From the NCBI GenBank assembly GCA_934101225.1, contig CAKOQK010000008.1, positions 1 to 52,765 of the forward strand: a DNA stretch of 52,765 bases, given 5' to 3'. Source of the stretch: an uncultured Bacilli bacterium. GTDB lineage: Bacteria > Bacillota_I > Bacilli_A > RF39 > UBA660. The position numbers and the translations under genes were made by a program. The notes under the pieces were generated by a model, which ran no database searches, was not told where the DNA came from, and saw only the letters and a list, made by a program, of their open reading frames with translations. The number at the start of each line of letters is the position of its first letter. Position 1 is the stretch's first letter. Below, piece by piece: positions 26,480 through 32,582 of this stretch.

Positions 26480-27019
26480 ATGGAAAAAGAATGGTATGTA
26501 GTTAACACTTATTCAGGACATGAATCAAAAGTTAAAGAAAAACTTGAAATGCGTGCTGAATCAATGGGATTCAAAGATAATATTTTTAGAATCATTGTTC
26601 CTGAAGAAACAGTTAAAGAAACAATGAAAGATGGAAGCATTAAAGAAAAAAAGAAAAAAATGTTTCCTGGTTATATTTTAGTTGAAATGATTATGACAGA
26701 TGAAGCATGGTATATTGTAAGAAATACCCCAGGAGTTACTGGATTCATTGGATCAAGTGGAAAAGGAGCAAAACCAACTCCATTAAAACCGCAAGAAATC
26801 GATAAAATTCTGGCTAATATGGGTATGACTAGAATGGATGTTGATAAAGAACTTACTGTTGGAACTAAAGTTACAATTGTTGATGGACCATTTAAAGGTA
26901 TGGACGGAACAATTAGTACATTAGATTTAGAAAACAGCAGATTAACAGTTTTAGTTGATTTATTTGGTCAAGAAACACCTGTTGAAGTAGAATTATTCCA
27001 AGTAGCAACAATTAAATAA
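26480..27019 (+). CDS. nusG: transcription elongation/antitermination factor NusG
   Basis: 179 residues: NGN domain (EWYVVNTYSGHESKVKEKLE, KKKMFPGYILVEM, WYIVRNTPGVTGFIGS) and C-terminal KOW (VTIVDGPFKGMDGTI). Partner of RNA polymerase and of ribosomal S10. Confidence 0.98.
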   Translation: MEKEWYVVNTYSGHESKVKEKLEMRAESMGFKDNIFRIIVPEETVKETMKDGSIKEKKKKMFPGYILVEMIMTDEAWYIVRNTPGVTGFIGSSGKGAKPTPLKPQEIDKILANMGMTRMDVDKELTVGTKVTIVDGPFKGMDGTISTLDLENSRLTVLVDLFGQETPVEVELFQVATIK

Positions 27020-27024
27020 TTATT

Positions 27025-27051
27025 AAAACTCTATTAATTTAGAGTTTTTTT
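27025..27051 (+). terminator. terminator after secE-nusG
   Basis: AAAACTCT/AGAGTTTT stem, eight-base loop, T run. It separates secE-nusG from the L11 operon, which has its own promoter. Confidence 0.85.
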
Positions 27052-27082
27052 CACATTTTTAAATAAACAAGCAAAATTTATA

Positions 27083-27111
27083 TTGTAAAAAGATAGAAAT
27101 TGTGGTATAGT
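27083..27111 (+). promoter_or_regulatory. promoter of rplK-rplA
   Basis: TTGTAA, 17 bp, TATAGT, with TGG before the -10. The expected start, about 27118, puts the L1-type hairpin entirely inside the transcript. Confidence 0.75.
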
Positions 27112-27137
27112 CCAAATTGCAATTAGGTTTAATTGTA

Positions 27138-27170
27138 AGTGGAGGGGAATGCGGATTTGCCCATACCACT
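27138..27170 (+). promoter_or_regulatory. candidate L1-binding leader hairpin of rplK-rplA
   Basis: AGTGG-AG-GGG … CCC-ATA-CCACT: two helices separated by an asymmetric internal loop, 30 bases before the rplK start. L1 represses its operon by binding an mRNA copy of its 23S site, and Bacillota leaders have this AGTGGGAGG…ACCACT look. A smaller hairpin CAATTA/TAATTG lies just upstream (27120-27135). Confidence 0.65.
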
Positions 27171-27199
27171 AAGCGAAAATATGAAAGGATGTGTATTTC

Positions 27200-27784
27200 G
27201 TGGCAAAAGAAGTCGTAAAGAAAATTAAATTACAAATTCCTGCTGGAAAAGCTACACCTGCTCCTCCTGTTGGAACAGTTTTAGGACCTGCCGGAATTAA
27301 TTTAGGAGAATTTTGTACTAAATTTAATGATGCATCTAAAGATAAAATGGGAGATATTCTACCTGTTGAAATATCAATTTATGATGATAGATCATTTAGT
27401 TTTGTATTAAAGACTCCACCAGCTGCTTTCTTACTTAAAAAGGCTGCAAAAATTAACAAAGCATCTAAAAAGGGTGCTAACGAAGTTGTTGCAACTATCT
27501 CTAAAGAAGAATTAAGAAAAATAGCTGAAACTAAAATGCCAGATTTAAATGCTTATACTATTGAAGCAGCAATGAAAATTATTGAAGGAACTGCTCGTAA
27601 TATGGGTATTGCCGTTGAAGGAATTAATGATGAAGAACTAAAAGAACAAGCTCTTGAAGCAAAAGAAGCTGAAATAGCTGAAGCTAAACGTGAAGCAGCA
27701 TTAGAAAAGATGGAAGAATCTGCAAACAACAATAACGCTGAAGTAGAAGTTATTGGCGAAAACAAAGAAACTGAAGAAAATTAA
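27200..27784 (+). CDS. rplK: ribosomal protein uL11 with acidic C-terminal extension
   Basis: Base of the factor-binding stalk. GTG 27200 is the likely start: AAAGGA lies ten bases upstream, it gives MAKEVVKKIKLQIPAGKA, and the alternative GTG 27191 touches the ribosome site. The normal protein ends near residue 141 (GTARNMGIAVEG); here about 53 more residues follow, a Glu/Ala/Lys-rich helix (EEALKEQALEAKEAEIAE-like) and an acidic Asn/Glu tail. In the N-terminal loop the usual GQAG is GPAG (VLGPAGINLGEF). Confidence 0.96.
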   Translation: MAKEVVKKIKLQIPAGKATPAPPVGTVLGPAGINLGEFCTKFNDASKDKMGDILPVEISIYDDRSFSFVLKTPPAAFLLKKAAKINKASKKGANEVVATISKEELRKIAETKMPDLNAYTIEAAMKIIEGTARNMGIAVEGINDEELKEQALEAKEAEIAEAKREAALEKMEESANNNNAEVEVIGENKETEEN

Positions 27785-27820
27785 TAATCCGCAAAATCTA
27801 CCACGATTGGAGGGAATAAA

Positions 27821-28519
27821 ATGAGAAAATTAGGAAAAAAGTACGTGGAAGCTTCTAAAAAAATCGAAAAAGCAAAATTATACGATGTTAAAGAAGCAAT
27901 TAGCTTAGTTAAAGAAACAAGTACTACTAAATTTGATAGTTCTGTTGAAGTAGCTATGCATTTAAATATTGATACTAAGAAATCAGATCAACAATTAAGA
28001 GGATCAATCGTACTACCAAATGGTACTGGAAAATCTAAAAAAATCTTAGTTTTAGCTAAAGGAGCTGCTGCTGAAGCTGCTAAAAAAGCTGGAGCTGATT
28101 TTGTAGGAGAACAAGATCTAATTGATAAAATTTCAAATGAAAATTGGTTTGATTACGATGTAATCGTTGCAACACCAGAAATGATGCCTGCATTAGGTAG
28201 AATTGGTAAAGTTTTAGGACCTAAAGGTTTAATGCCAAACCCTAAGACTGGAACAGTTACTACTACACCAGAAAAAACTGTTGAAGATATCAAAAAAGGT
28301 ATGATTGAATATCGTGCTGATTCTTTAGGAAATGTTCATAGTATTATTGGAAAAGTATCTTTTGATGAAAAATCATTAGAAGAAAACTTAACATATTTTG
28401 TTAATACAATAATCAAAAACAAACCTAAAACAGTTAAAGGAACATTCGTTAAGAGTGTATCAATTTGTACTACTATGGGTCCTGGAATTAAATTAAACAC
28501 AAATTCTTTTGACAAATAG
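27821..28519 (+). CDS. rplA: ribosomal protein uL1
   Basis: 232 residues, forms the L1 stalk at the E site and represses its own operon. Typical TKFDSSVEVAMHLNIDTKKSDQQLRGSI and LGPKGLMPNPKTGTVT segments. Its last codons contain the -35 of the rplJ promoter (TTTGACAAATAG). Confidence 0.98.
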   Translation: MRKLGKKYVEASKKIEKAKLYDVKEAISLVKETSTTKFDSSVEVAMHLNIDTKKSDQQLRGSIVLPNGTGKSKKILVLAKGAAAEAAKKAGADFVGEQDLIDKISNENWFDYDVIVATPEMMPALGRIGKVLGPKGLMPNPKTGTVTTTPEKTVEDIKKGMIEYRADSLGNVHSIIGKVSFDEKSLEENLTYFVNTIIKNKPKTVKGTFVKSVSICTTMGPGIKLNTNSFDK

Positions 28520-28537
28520 TTACAAATGTTGTATATT
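28509..28537 (+). promoter_or_regulatory. promoter of rplJ-rplL
   Basis: Consensus TTGACA, 17 bp, TATATT. The -35 lies inside the end of rplA, so rplJL can be transcribed on its own. Confidence 0.85.
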
Positions 28538-28550
28538 AAAAATTGTTAAA

Positions 28551-28640
28551 AAAACTTTTTATCCGTAGACAGCTGGGGCTTTAAGCTTAATAATCCAGCC
28601 GAGGGAAGAACTTGTGCTTTCCTCATGGAAAGTTTTTTTA
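28551..28640 (+). promoter_or_regulatory. L10 leader (L10-L12 binding attenuator)
   Basis: The conserved L10-leader sequence is readable: CCGTAGACAG-CTGGGG … TAATCCAG-CCGAGGGAA. It ends in an intrinsic terminator, CTTTCC-TCAT-GGAAAG followed by T7 (28617-28639). An upstream AAAAAAACTTT can pair with AAAGTTTTTTT and so break the terminator. Binding of L10(L12)4 is expected to favour termination, giving feedback control of rplJL. Confidence 0.9.
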
Positions 28641-28658
28641 TAAAAAAAGGAGGAAAAT

Positions 28659-29153
28659 ATGGCAAGTACAAAAATTCTTAATGCAAAAAAAGAAGTAGTA
28701 AACGAAATTGCTGACAAAATTAAGAATTCTGAATCTGTAGTATTATTTTCTTATCAAGGATTAACTGTTGCTGATATGGCTGAATTAAGAAACAAAGTTA
28801 AAGAAGCTAATGGTGAAGTTAAGATTTATAAGAATACCCTTGTTAAAAGAGCAACAGACGAATTAAACATTGATTTATCTGATACTCTTGAAGGACCTAA
28901 CGCTATTGTATTTGGTAAAGAATTATTAGCGCCTATTAAAGCTATTAGTGCTTTTACTAAAGATCACAAATGTGCTGAAATCAGAAGCGGAATTATTAAT
29001 GGCGAAGTAGCTACATTAGATGAAATTAATGAATATGCAACTATTCCATCTATGGAAGGATTACTTACTATGCTTGCAGGTGGTATGATAGAACACGTTA
29101 AAAATCTATCTATAGCATTAAATTTATATGCTGAAGGATTAGAAGAAAAGTAA
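28659..29153 (+). CDS. rplJ: ribosomal protein uL10
   Basis: 164 residues, stalk protein that carries the L12 dimers on its C-terminal helix. Pattern KNSESVVLFSYQGLTVADMAELR and the helical end AEGLEEK. Autoregulated through the leader in front of it. Confidence 0.98.
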   Translation: MASTKILNAKKEVVNEIADKIKNSESVVLFSYQGLTVADMAELRNKVKEANGEVKIYKNTLVKRATDELNIDLSDTLEGPNAIVFGKELLAPIKAISAFTKDHKCAEIRSGIINGEVATLDEINEYATIPSMEGLLTMLAGGMIEHVKNLSIALNLYAEGLEEK

Positions 29154-29176
29154 TATTAGGAAAGGAGAAATAAAAA

Positions 29177-29542
29177 ATGGCTAAAATTACTAAAGAAGAT
29201 TTTATTAATTCATTAAAAGAAATGACTATTCTTGAAGTAAAAGAATTAGTTGACGCAATGAAGGAGGAATTCGGAGTAGACCCATCTGCTGTTGCTGTTG
29301 CTGCTGCACCTGCTGCTGCTGTTGAAGAAGGACCTTCTACTAAAACTGTAGTTTTAAAAGACGCTGGAGCTGCTAAAATCGGTGTTATCAAAGTTATAAG
29401 AGAAATCACTGGTTTAGGATTAGTTGAAGCTAAAGGAGTAGCAGACAAAGGTGGAAATATTAAAGAAAACGTTTCTGCTGACGAAGCTAACGAAATTAAA
29501 GCTAAATTAGAAGAAGCCGGAGCTACTGTTGAATTAGTTTAA
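29177..29542 (+). CDS. rplL: ribosomal protein bL12 (L7/L12)
   Basis: 121 residues: N-terminal dimer helices, Ala-rich hinge (VAAAPAAAVEEG), and the factor-binding C-terminal domain (KIGVIKVIREITGLGLVEAKGVAD). Followed by a strong terminator. Confidence 0.98.
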   Translation: MAKITKEDFINSLKEMTILEVKELVDAMKEEFGVDPSAVAVAAAPAAAVEEGPSTKTVVLKDAGAAKIGVIKVIREITGLGLVEAKGVADKGGNIKENVSADEANEIKAKLEEAGATVELV

Positions 29543-29553
29543 TTACTAAAATG

Positions 29554-29580
29554 AACTTCCCACAACTGGGGAGTTTTTTG
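29554..29580 (+). terminator. terminator of rplJL
   Basis: AACTTCCC/GGGGAGTT (one G-U), six-base loop, T6. Confidence 0.9.
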
Positions 29581-29628
29581 TTTACATAATTTATTATTTA
29601 TTGTTATAATTAAGTAGAGGTTAAGAAT

Positions 29629-29787
29629 ATGAAATTAAATAAAAATGGTTGGGGCTTTAAAATGATGTTATTTCTAATGGGATTACTTATTTTTGTATTA
29701 TTAATAGCCATCTATTTTATATATAAATTTTATAGTGAAATTGATTCTCTAAGTGGAATAATAGTAAAGGTAGTCGAAATGTTATGA
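29629..29787 (+). CDS. small single-helix membrane protein
   Basis: 52 residues: a short basic start (MKLNKNGWGFK), one long hydrophobic helix (about 12-38, MLFLMGLLIFVLLIAIYF) and a short tail. ATG with AGAGG ten bases upstream. It overlaps the next gene by ATGA, so the pair is co-translated. I know no family. The GWGFKMMLF start resembles the cut-and-helix region of pilin-like proteins, but the helix begins too late for a firm call. Confidence 0.7.
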   Translation: MKLNKNGWGFKMMLFLMGLLIFVLLIAIYFIYKFYSEIDSLSGIIVKVVEML

Positions 29788-30137
29788 AGAAGAATATGGT
29801 AATATGGTTAATTTTAATAGTAATATTAGTTGGTGGATTAACTGTAATTGGTCTAAAAATTAAAAATGATAACAAAGAATATAAAACATTAGAAAAGAAA
29901 ATGACAGATGTTGCTAAGGCTTATTATGGAGAAAAACCTGGACTTTTAAAAAACAATGAAACAATCTCAATACAAGATTTATCAGATTACGATAATACTT
30001 TAACAAATAAAGTTAATGAAGAAGAATGTAACGGATATGTTAAAACTACATCTAATATGGGTATTTTTGAATATAAAGCATACATTAAATGCAATGAATA
30101 CACAACCAAAGGATATGTTAATCAATCAAGTACATGA
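29784..30137 (+). CDS. small membrane-anchored protein with paired cysteines
   Basis: 117 residues: N-terminal helix (residues 4-24), then a soluble outside-facing domain (EYKTLEKKMTDVAKAYYG…, SIQDLSDYDNTLTN…) ending in EECNGYVKTT … YKAYIKCNEYTTKGY. The two cysteines could form a disulphide. The layout of one helix, a helical linker and a C-terminal C-GYV/Y-C/Y-TKGY module recalls pseudopilin-like proteins of low-GC gut bacteria, but no other secretion gene is here. Function unknown. Confidence 0.75.
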   Translation: MKKNMVIWLILIVILVGGLTVIGLKIKNDNKEYKTLEKKMTDVAKAYYGEKPGLLKNNETISIQDLSDYDNTLTNKVNEEECNGYVKTTSNMGIFEYKAYIKCNEYTTKGYVNQSST

Positions 30138-30155
30138 ACAGAATGATGTTAATAC

Positions 30156-30184
30156 AAAGGGAAAACTATGCTTTCCTTTTTTTA
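30156..30184 (+). terminator. terminator after the small membrane pair
   Basis: AAAGGGAAA/TTTCCTTT (one bulged base), loop ACTATGC, T7. Confidence 0.65.
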
Positions 30185-30219
30185 ATAAAATAAACATATA
30201 ATTAAGAAGGAGAATAAAT

Positions 30220-31122
30220 ATGAATAATTTTATTTTAGAATTAGAAAAACTTAATTTAGGAAAAATCGAAAAAGATATTTCATTATCAACCTTAACAACT
30301 TATAAAACAGGTGGTATTGCTAAATTAGTTGTTTATCCAAATAATATTAACAATTTAAAACAATTATTAAAACTAATTCATAAATATAATATTAAATATT
30401 TTATTTTAGGAAAAGGAAGTAATACACTATTTAGTGATAAAGAATTTAACGGAGTAATTATTAAATTAGATAAATTAAATAATTTTGAAATTAAAGAAAC
30501 TGAAATATATGTTGAATCAGGTATGATTTTAAGTAAATTAGTTCAAACAAGTGTTAAAAATGAATTAACCGGTTTAGAGTTTGCAATAGGAATTCCTGGA
30601 ACAATTGGTGGAGCAATATATATGAACGCTGGAGCTTATGGAAGTAAAATGAGCAACATTGTTAAAAGTGTTATTGTACTAGATGAGAAATTACAAATTA
30701 AAGAAATACCATTAGAAAAATTAAAATTCGATTATCGATATTCAATATTTCAAGCTAACAAAAATTTAATTTGTGTTGCTGCAAATATTAAACTAGAACA
30801 TGGTAATCATGATGAAATAGCTAGTAAAATAAAAGAAAATTTATTAAAAAGAAAGAACAGCCAACCTTTAGAATATCCATCAGCTGGTAGTGTCTTTAGA
30901 AATCCCGAAGGAAATTATGCTGGTAAAATAATTGAAGAACTAGGCCTAAAGGGAAAAAACATTGGTGGAGCAGAAATTAGTACTAAACATGCTAACTTTA
31001 TTATTAATAAAAATAATGCTTCATCATCTGATATTTTAAATTTAATTAAATTAGTTAAAAAAGAAACAAAAGATAAATATAAAATTGATTTAAAATTAGA
31101 ACAACAATTAGTTAATTGGTAA
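30220..31122 (+). CDS. murB: UDP-N-acetylenolpyruvoylglucosamine reductase
   Basis: FAD enzyme of peptidoglycan precursor synthesis, makes UDP-MurNAc. FAD-binding pattern STLTTYKTGG, LGKGSNTL and GLEFAIGIPGTIGG; catalytic Ser in SAGSVFRNP; type II MurB of 300 residues. Monocistronic. Its downstream region holds the toxin-antitoxin candidate. Confidence 0.97.
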   Translation: MNNFILELEKLNLGKIEKDISLSTLTTYKTGGIAKLVVYPNNINNLKQLLKLIHKYNIKYFILGKGSNTLFSDKEFNGVIIKLDKLNNFEIKETEIYVESGMILSKLVQTSVKNELTGLEFAIGIPGTIGGAIYMNAGAYGSKMSNIVKSVIVLDEKLQIKEIPLEKLKFDYRYSIFQANKNLICVAANIKLEHGNHDEIASKIKENLLKRKNSQPLEYPSAGSVFRNPEGNYAGKIIEELGLKGKNIGGAEISTKHANFIINKNNASSSDILNLIKLVKKETKDKYKIDLKLEQQLVNW

Positions 31123-31151
31123 AAATATGCAATTTTTATAATTTTAACATA

Positions 31152-31180
31152 TTGAAAATCCGTTTAATTTTTGCTATTAT
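31152..31180 (+). promoter_or_regulatory. promoter of the antisense (antitoxin) RNA
   Basis: TTGAAA, 17 bp, TATTAT, with extended TGC. Expected start about 31187. There is no protein-coding frame downstream on this strand before rpsL. Confidence 0.75.
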
Positions 31181-31186
31181 GAATAT

Positions 31187-31293
31187 GTAAGGAAAACTTA
31201 CATAAAATAAAAAAGGAACACTTAATTTTGAGATGTTAAGTGATTACCTAAAAGTTGTGAATCACCAAAACCTCCTGTGTTTATGGTGTTTTT
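31187..31293 (+). ncRNA. candidate antitoxin RNA of a type I toxin-antitoxin locus
   Basis: A transcript of about 107 bases from the promoter at 31152-31180 to the terminator at 31263-31293. It folds as four hairpins: GTAAG/CTTAC (31187-31201), CACTTAA/TTAAGTG (31219-31242), GTGATT/AATCAC (31240-31265, alternative to its neighbours), and the terminator CACCA-AAAC/GTTT-A-TGGTG with T5. It overlaps the 3' part of the opposing toxin message by about 85 bases. It also carries GATTACCT (31243-31250), which repeats at 31389-31396 and is complementary to the toxin ribosome-binding region AGGTAATC. Confidence 0.65.
31263..31293 (+). terminator. terminator of the antitoxin RNA
   Basis: CACCA-AAAC / GTTT-A-TGGTG, T5. 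The loop includes CCTCCT. Confidence 0.7.
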
Positions 31294-31305
31294 AATTTAA
31301 CCCAA

Positions 31306-31386
31306 TCATTTTAATAATGATAAGAAGTAAAACAAAACAATTATAAATAAATTGAAAATTATAAAATATAATAACTTTTTATTCAT
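31306..31386 (-). CDS. 26-residue hydrophobic peptide, candidate type I toxin
   Basis: A small frame with ATG, GAGGT six bases upstream (31393-31397) and a TGA stop. The peptide starts M-N-K-K, continues with about 20 hydrophobic residues (Leu, Ile, Phe, Tyr, Val with one Asn) and ends Leu-Leu-Lys: a single membrane-spanning helix with lysines at both ends. This is the general form of type I toxins such as Fst, TxpA, BsrG and Ldr, though I see no close match to any. The ribosome site lies in a 14-bp hairpin and the message ends can pair. See the antitoxin RNA and promoter entries. Confidence 0.65.
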   Translation of the reverse strand: MNKKLLYFIIFNLFIIVLFYFLSLLK

Positions 31387-31460
31387 AAGATTACCTCATT
31401 TCATATAAAAAATATAGAAATAAGGTAATCATCTAAACAATTAAATGTTCCTTGAGTAAT

Positions 31461-31490
31461 AGACTATCAAATAATAAAATAATAAGTCAA
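31461..31490 (-). promoter_or_regulatory. promoter of the toxin gene
   Basis: On the minus strand TTGACT (31490-31485), 18 bp, TAGTCT (31466-31461) with extended TGA. The predicted start, 31454, coincides with the first base of the 15-base arm that pairs with the RNA 3' end. Confidence 0.6.
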
Positions 31491-31545
31491 TAAAAAATTG
31501 CGAAAATTCATATAACAATTTTTACTCAAAACATCAAACTTATGC

Positions 31546-31574
31546 TTGACACTACAATAGTCAAGTGGTATATT
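31546..31574 (+). promoter_or_regulatory. promoter of the str operon
   Basis: Consensus TTGACA, 17 bp, TATATT with extended TGG. Drives rpsL-rpsG-fusA. Confidence 0.88.
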
Positions 31575-31594
31575 ATATTTGCATTTTAAATTTT

Positions 31595-31652
31595 GGTTCT
31601 ATGTCGCATAGAACCTTGATTTATGAGTAATACAACACACCGGGATGTGTGT
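31595..31652 (+). promoter_or_regulatory. two-hairpin leader of rpsL
   Basis: GGTTCTATG-TCG-CATAGAACC (nine pairs) and ACACAC-CGGGAT-GTGTGT, the second just before the ribosome site GAAAGGAAG. Neither is followed by a T run, so they are not terminators. They could stabilise the message or be a ribosomal-protein binding site; no known motif is recognised. Confidence 0.5.
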
Positions 31653-31671
31653 ATAGAAAGGAAGTATTAAA

Positions 31672-32088
31672 ATGCCTACAATAAACCAATTAGTTAAGAC
31701 AAGAAGAAAAAACAAAACTAAAAAGAAAAAGAGTCCTGTATTAAACATCGGTTTTAATAGTATGGAAAGAAAGACTACAGCAACAGATCATCCACAAATG
31801 AGAGGTGTATGTACTCGTGTTGGTACAAAAACTCCAAAGAAACCAAACTCAGCATTAAGAAAATATGCTCGTGTAAGATTATCAAATGGTCGTGAAGTAG
31901 ATACATATATTCCAGGCGAAGGACATAACTTACAAGAACATAGTGTTGTTTTAGTTCGTGGTGGACGTGTTAAAGACCTTATCGGTGTACGTTATCACAT
32001 TGTTCGTGGTACATTAGACACTCAAGGTGTTAATGATCGTAAACAATCAAGAAGTAAATATGGTACTAAAAAACCAAAGAAAAAATAG
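31672..32088 (+). CDS. rpsL: ribosomal protein uS12
   Basis: 138 residues, decoding-centre protein. Contains TKTPKKPNSALRKYARVRLSN and VRGGRVKDLIGVRYH (the streptomycin-site lysines are the wild-type form, PKKPNS and GRVKD). First gene of the str operon. Confidence 0.98.
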   Translation: MPTINQLVKTRRKNKTKKKKSPVLNIGFNSMERKTTATDHPQMRGVCTRVGTKTPKKPNSALRKYARVRLSNGREVDTYIPGEGHNLQEHSVVLVRGGRVKDLIGVRYHIVRGTLDTQGVNDRKQSRSKYGTKKPKKK

Positions 32089-32108
32089 TTAAATAAGGAG
32101 GAAAAAAT

Positions 32109-32576
32109 ATGCGTAAAAGACGTGCAATTAAACGTGATGTTTTACCAGATCCTATATATAATTCAAAAGTTGTTACTAAATTAATTAACGCTGTTATGAA
32201 CGACGGTAAAAAAGGTACTGCTACAAGAATTGTTAATGAGGCATTTGATAAAATAAAAGAACAAACAAATAAAGATCCGATGGAAGTTTTTACTAAAGCA
32301 ATGGAAAATATTACTCCTGCATTAGAAGTAAAATCACGTCGTGTTGGTGGATCTAACGTTCAAGTTCCAATTGAAGTTAGTGAAACAAGAGGACAAACGC
32401 TTGCTCTTCGTTACTTAATCAATTATTCAAGATTAAGACCAGGAAGAGGAATGGCAAACAAATTAGCTGCTGAAATCATCGATGCATCAAATGGTGTTGG
32501 TGGAGCTGCTAAGAAGAGAGAAGATACTCATAAGATGGCTGAAGCAAATAAAGCATTTGCTCATTATAGATGGTAG
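32109..32576 (+). CDS. rpsG: ribosomal protein uS7
   Basis: 155 residues; organises the 30S head. MRKRRAIKRDVLPDPIYNSK start and NKLAAEIIDASNGVGGAAKKREDTHKMAEANKAFAHYRW end. Six bases before fusA. Confidence 0.98.
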   Translation: MRKRRAIKRDVLPDPIYNSKVVTKLINAVMNDGKKGTATRIVNEAFDKIKEQTNKDPMEVFTKAMENITPALEVKSRRVGGSNVQVPIEVSETRGQTLALRYLINYSRLRPGRGMANKLAAEIIDASNGVGGAAKKREDTHKMAEANKAFAHYRW

Positions 32577-32582
32577 GTTACT

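Larger units (their letters stand above)
31206..31454 (-). other. predicted toxin mRNA with 5'-3' closing stem
   Basis: The predicted message starts near 31454 and ends in a T run near 31206. Its 5' end AAGGAACATTTAATT (31453-31439) pairs with its 3' end AATTAAGTGTTCCTT (31227-31213) over 15 bases. The only non-Watson-Crick pair is a U-G that exists on this strand alone (an A-C mismatch on the other). A second 14-base helix, GATTACCTTATTTC/GAAATGAGGTAATC (31430-31417 with 31402-31389), hides the ribosome site; again its one imperfect pair is a U-G only on this strand. Confidence 0.65.

Noticed and set aside
27553..27765. Long minus-strand frame opposite rplK
   Set aside because: It is Ser/Ala-rich antisense of the Glu/Ala-rich L11 tail, with no ribosome site or homology; the plus frame is real. 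Similar mirror frames opposite rplL (29110-29448) and fusA (33104-33376) were dropped for the same reason.
30016..30201. 61-codon plus-strand frame overlapping the small Cys protein
   Set aside because: Overlaps the 29784-30137 gene in another frame, has no ribosome site and runs through the terminator.
31271..31276. CCTCCT as a trapped 16S anti-Shine-Dalgarno fragment
   Set aside because: Only six bases match, with no flanking rRNA sequence; it is the loop of the antitoxin terminator.
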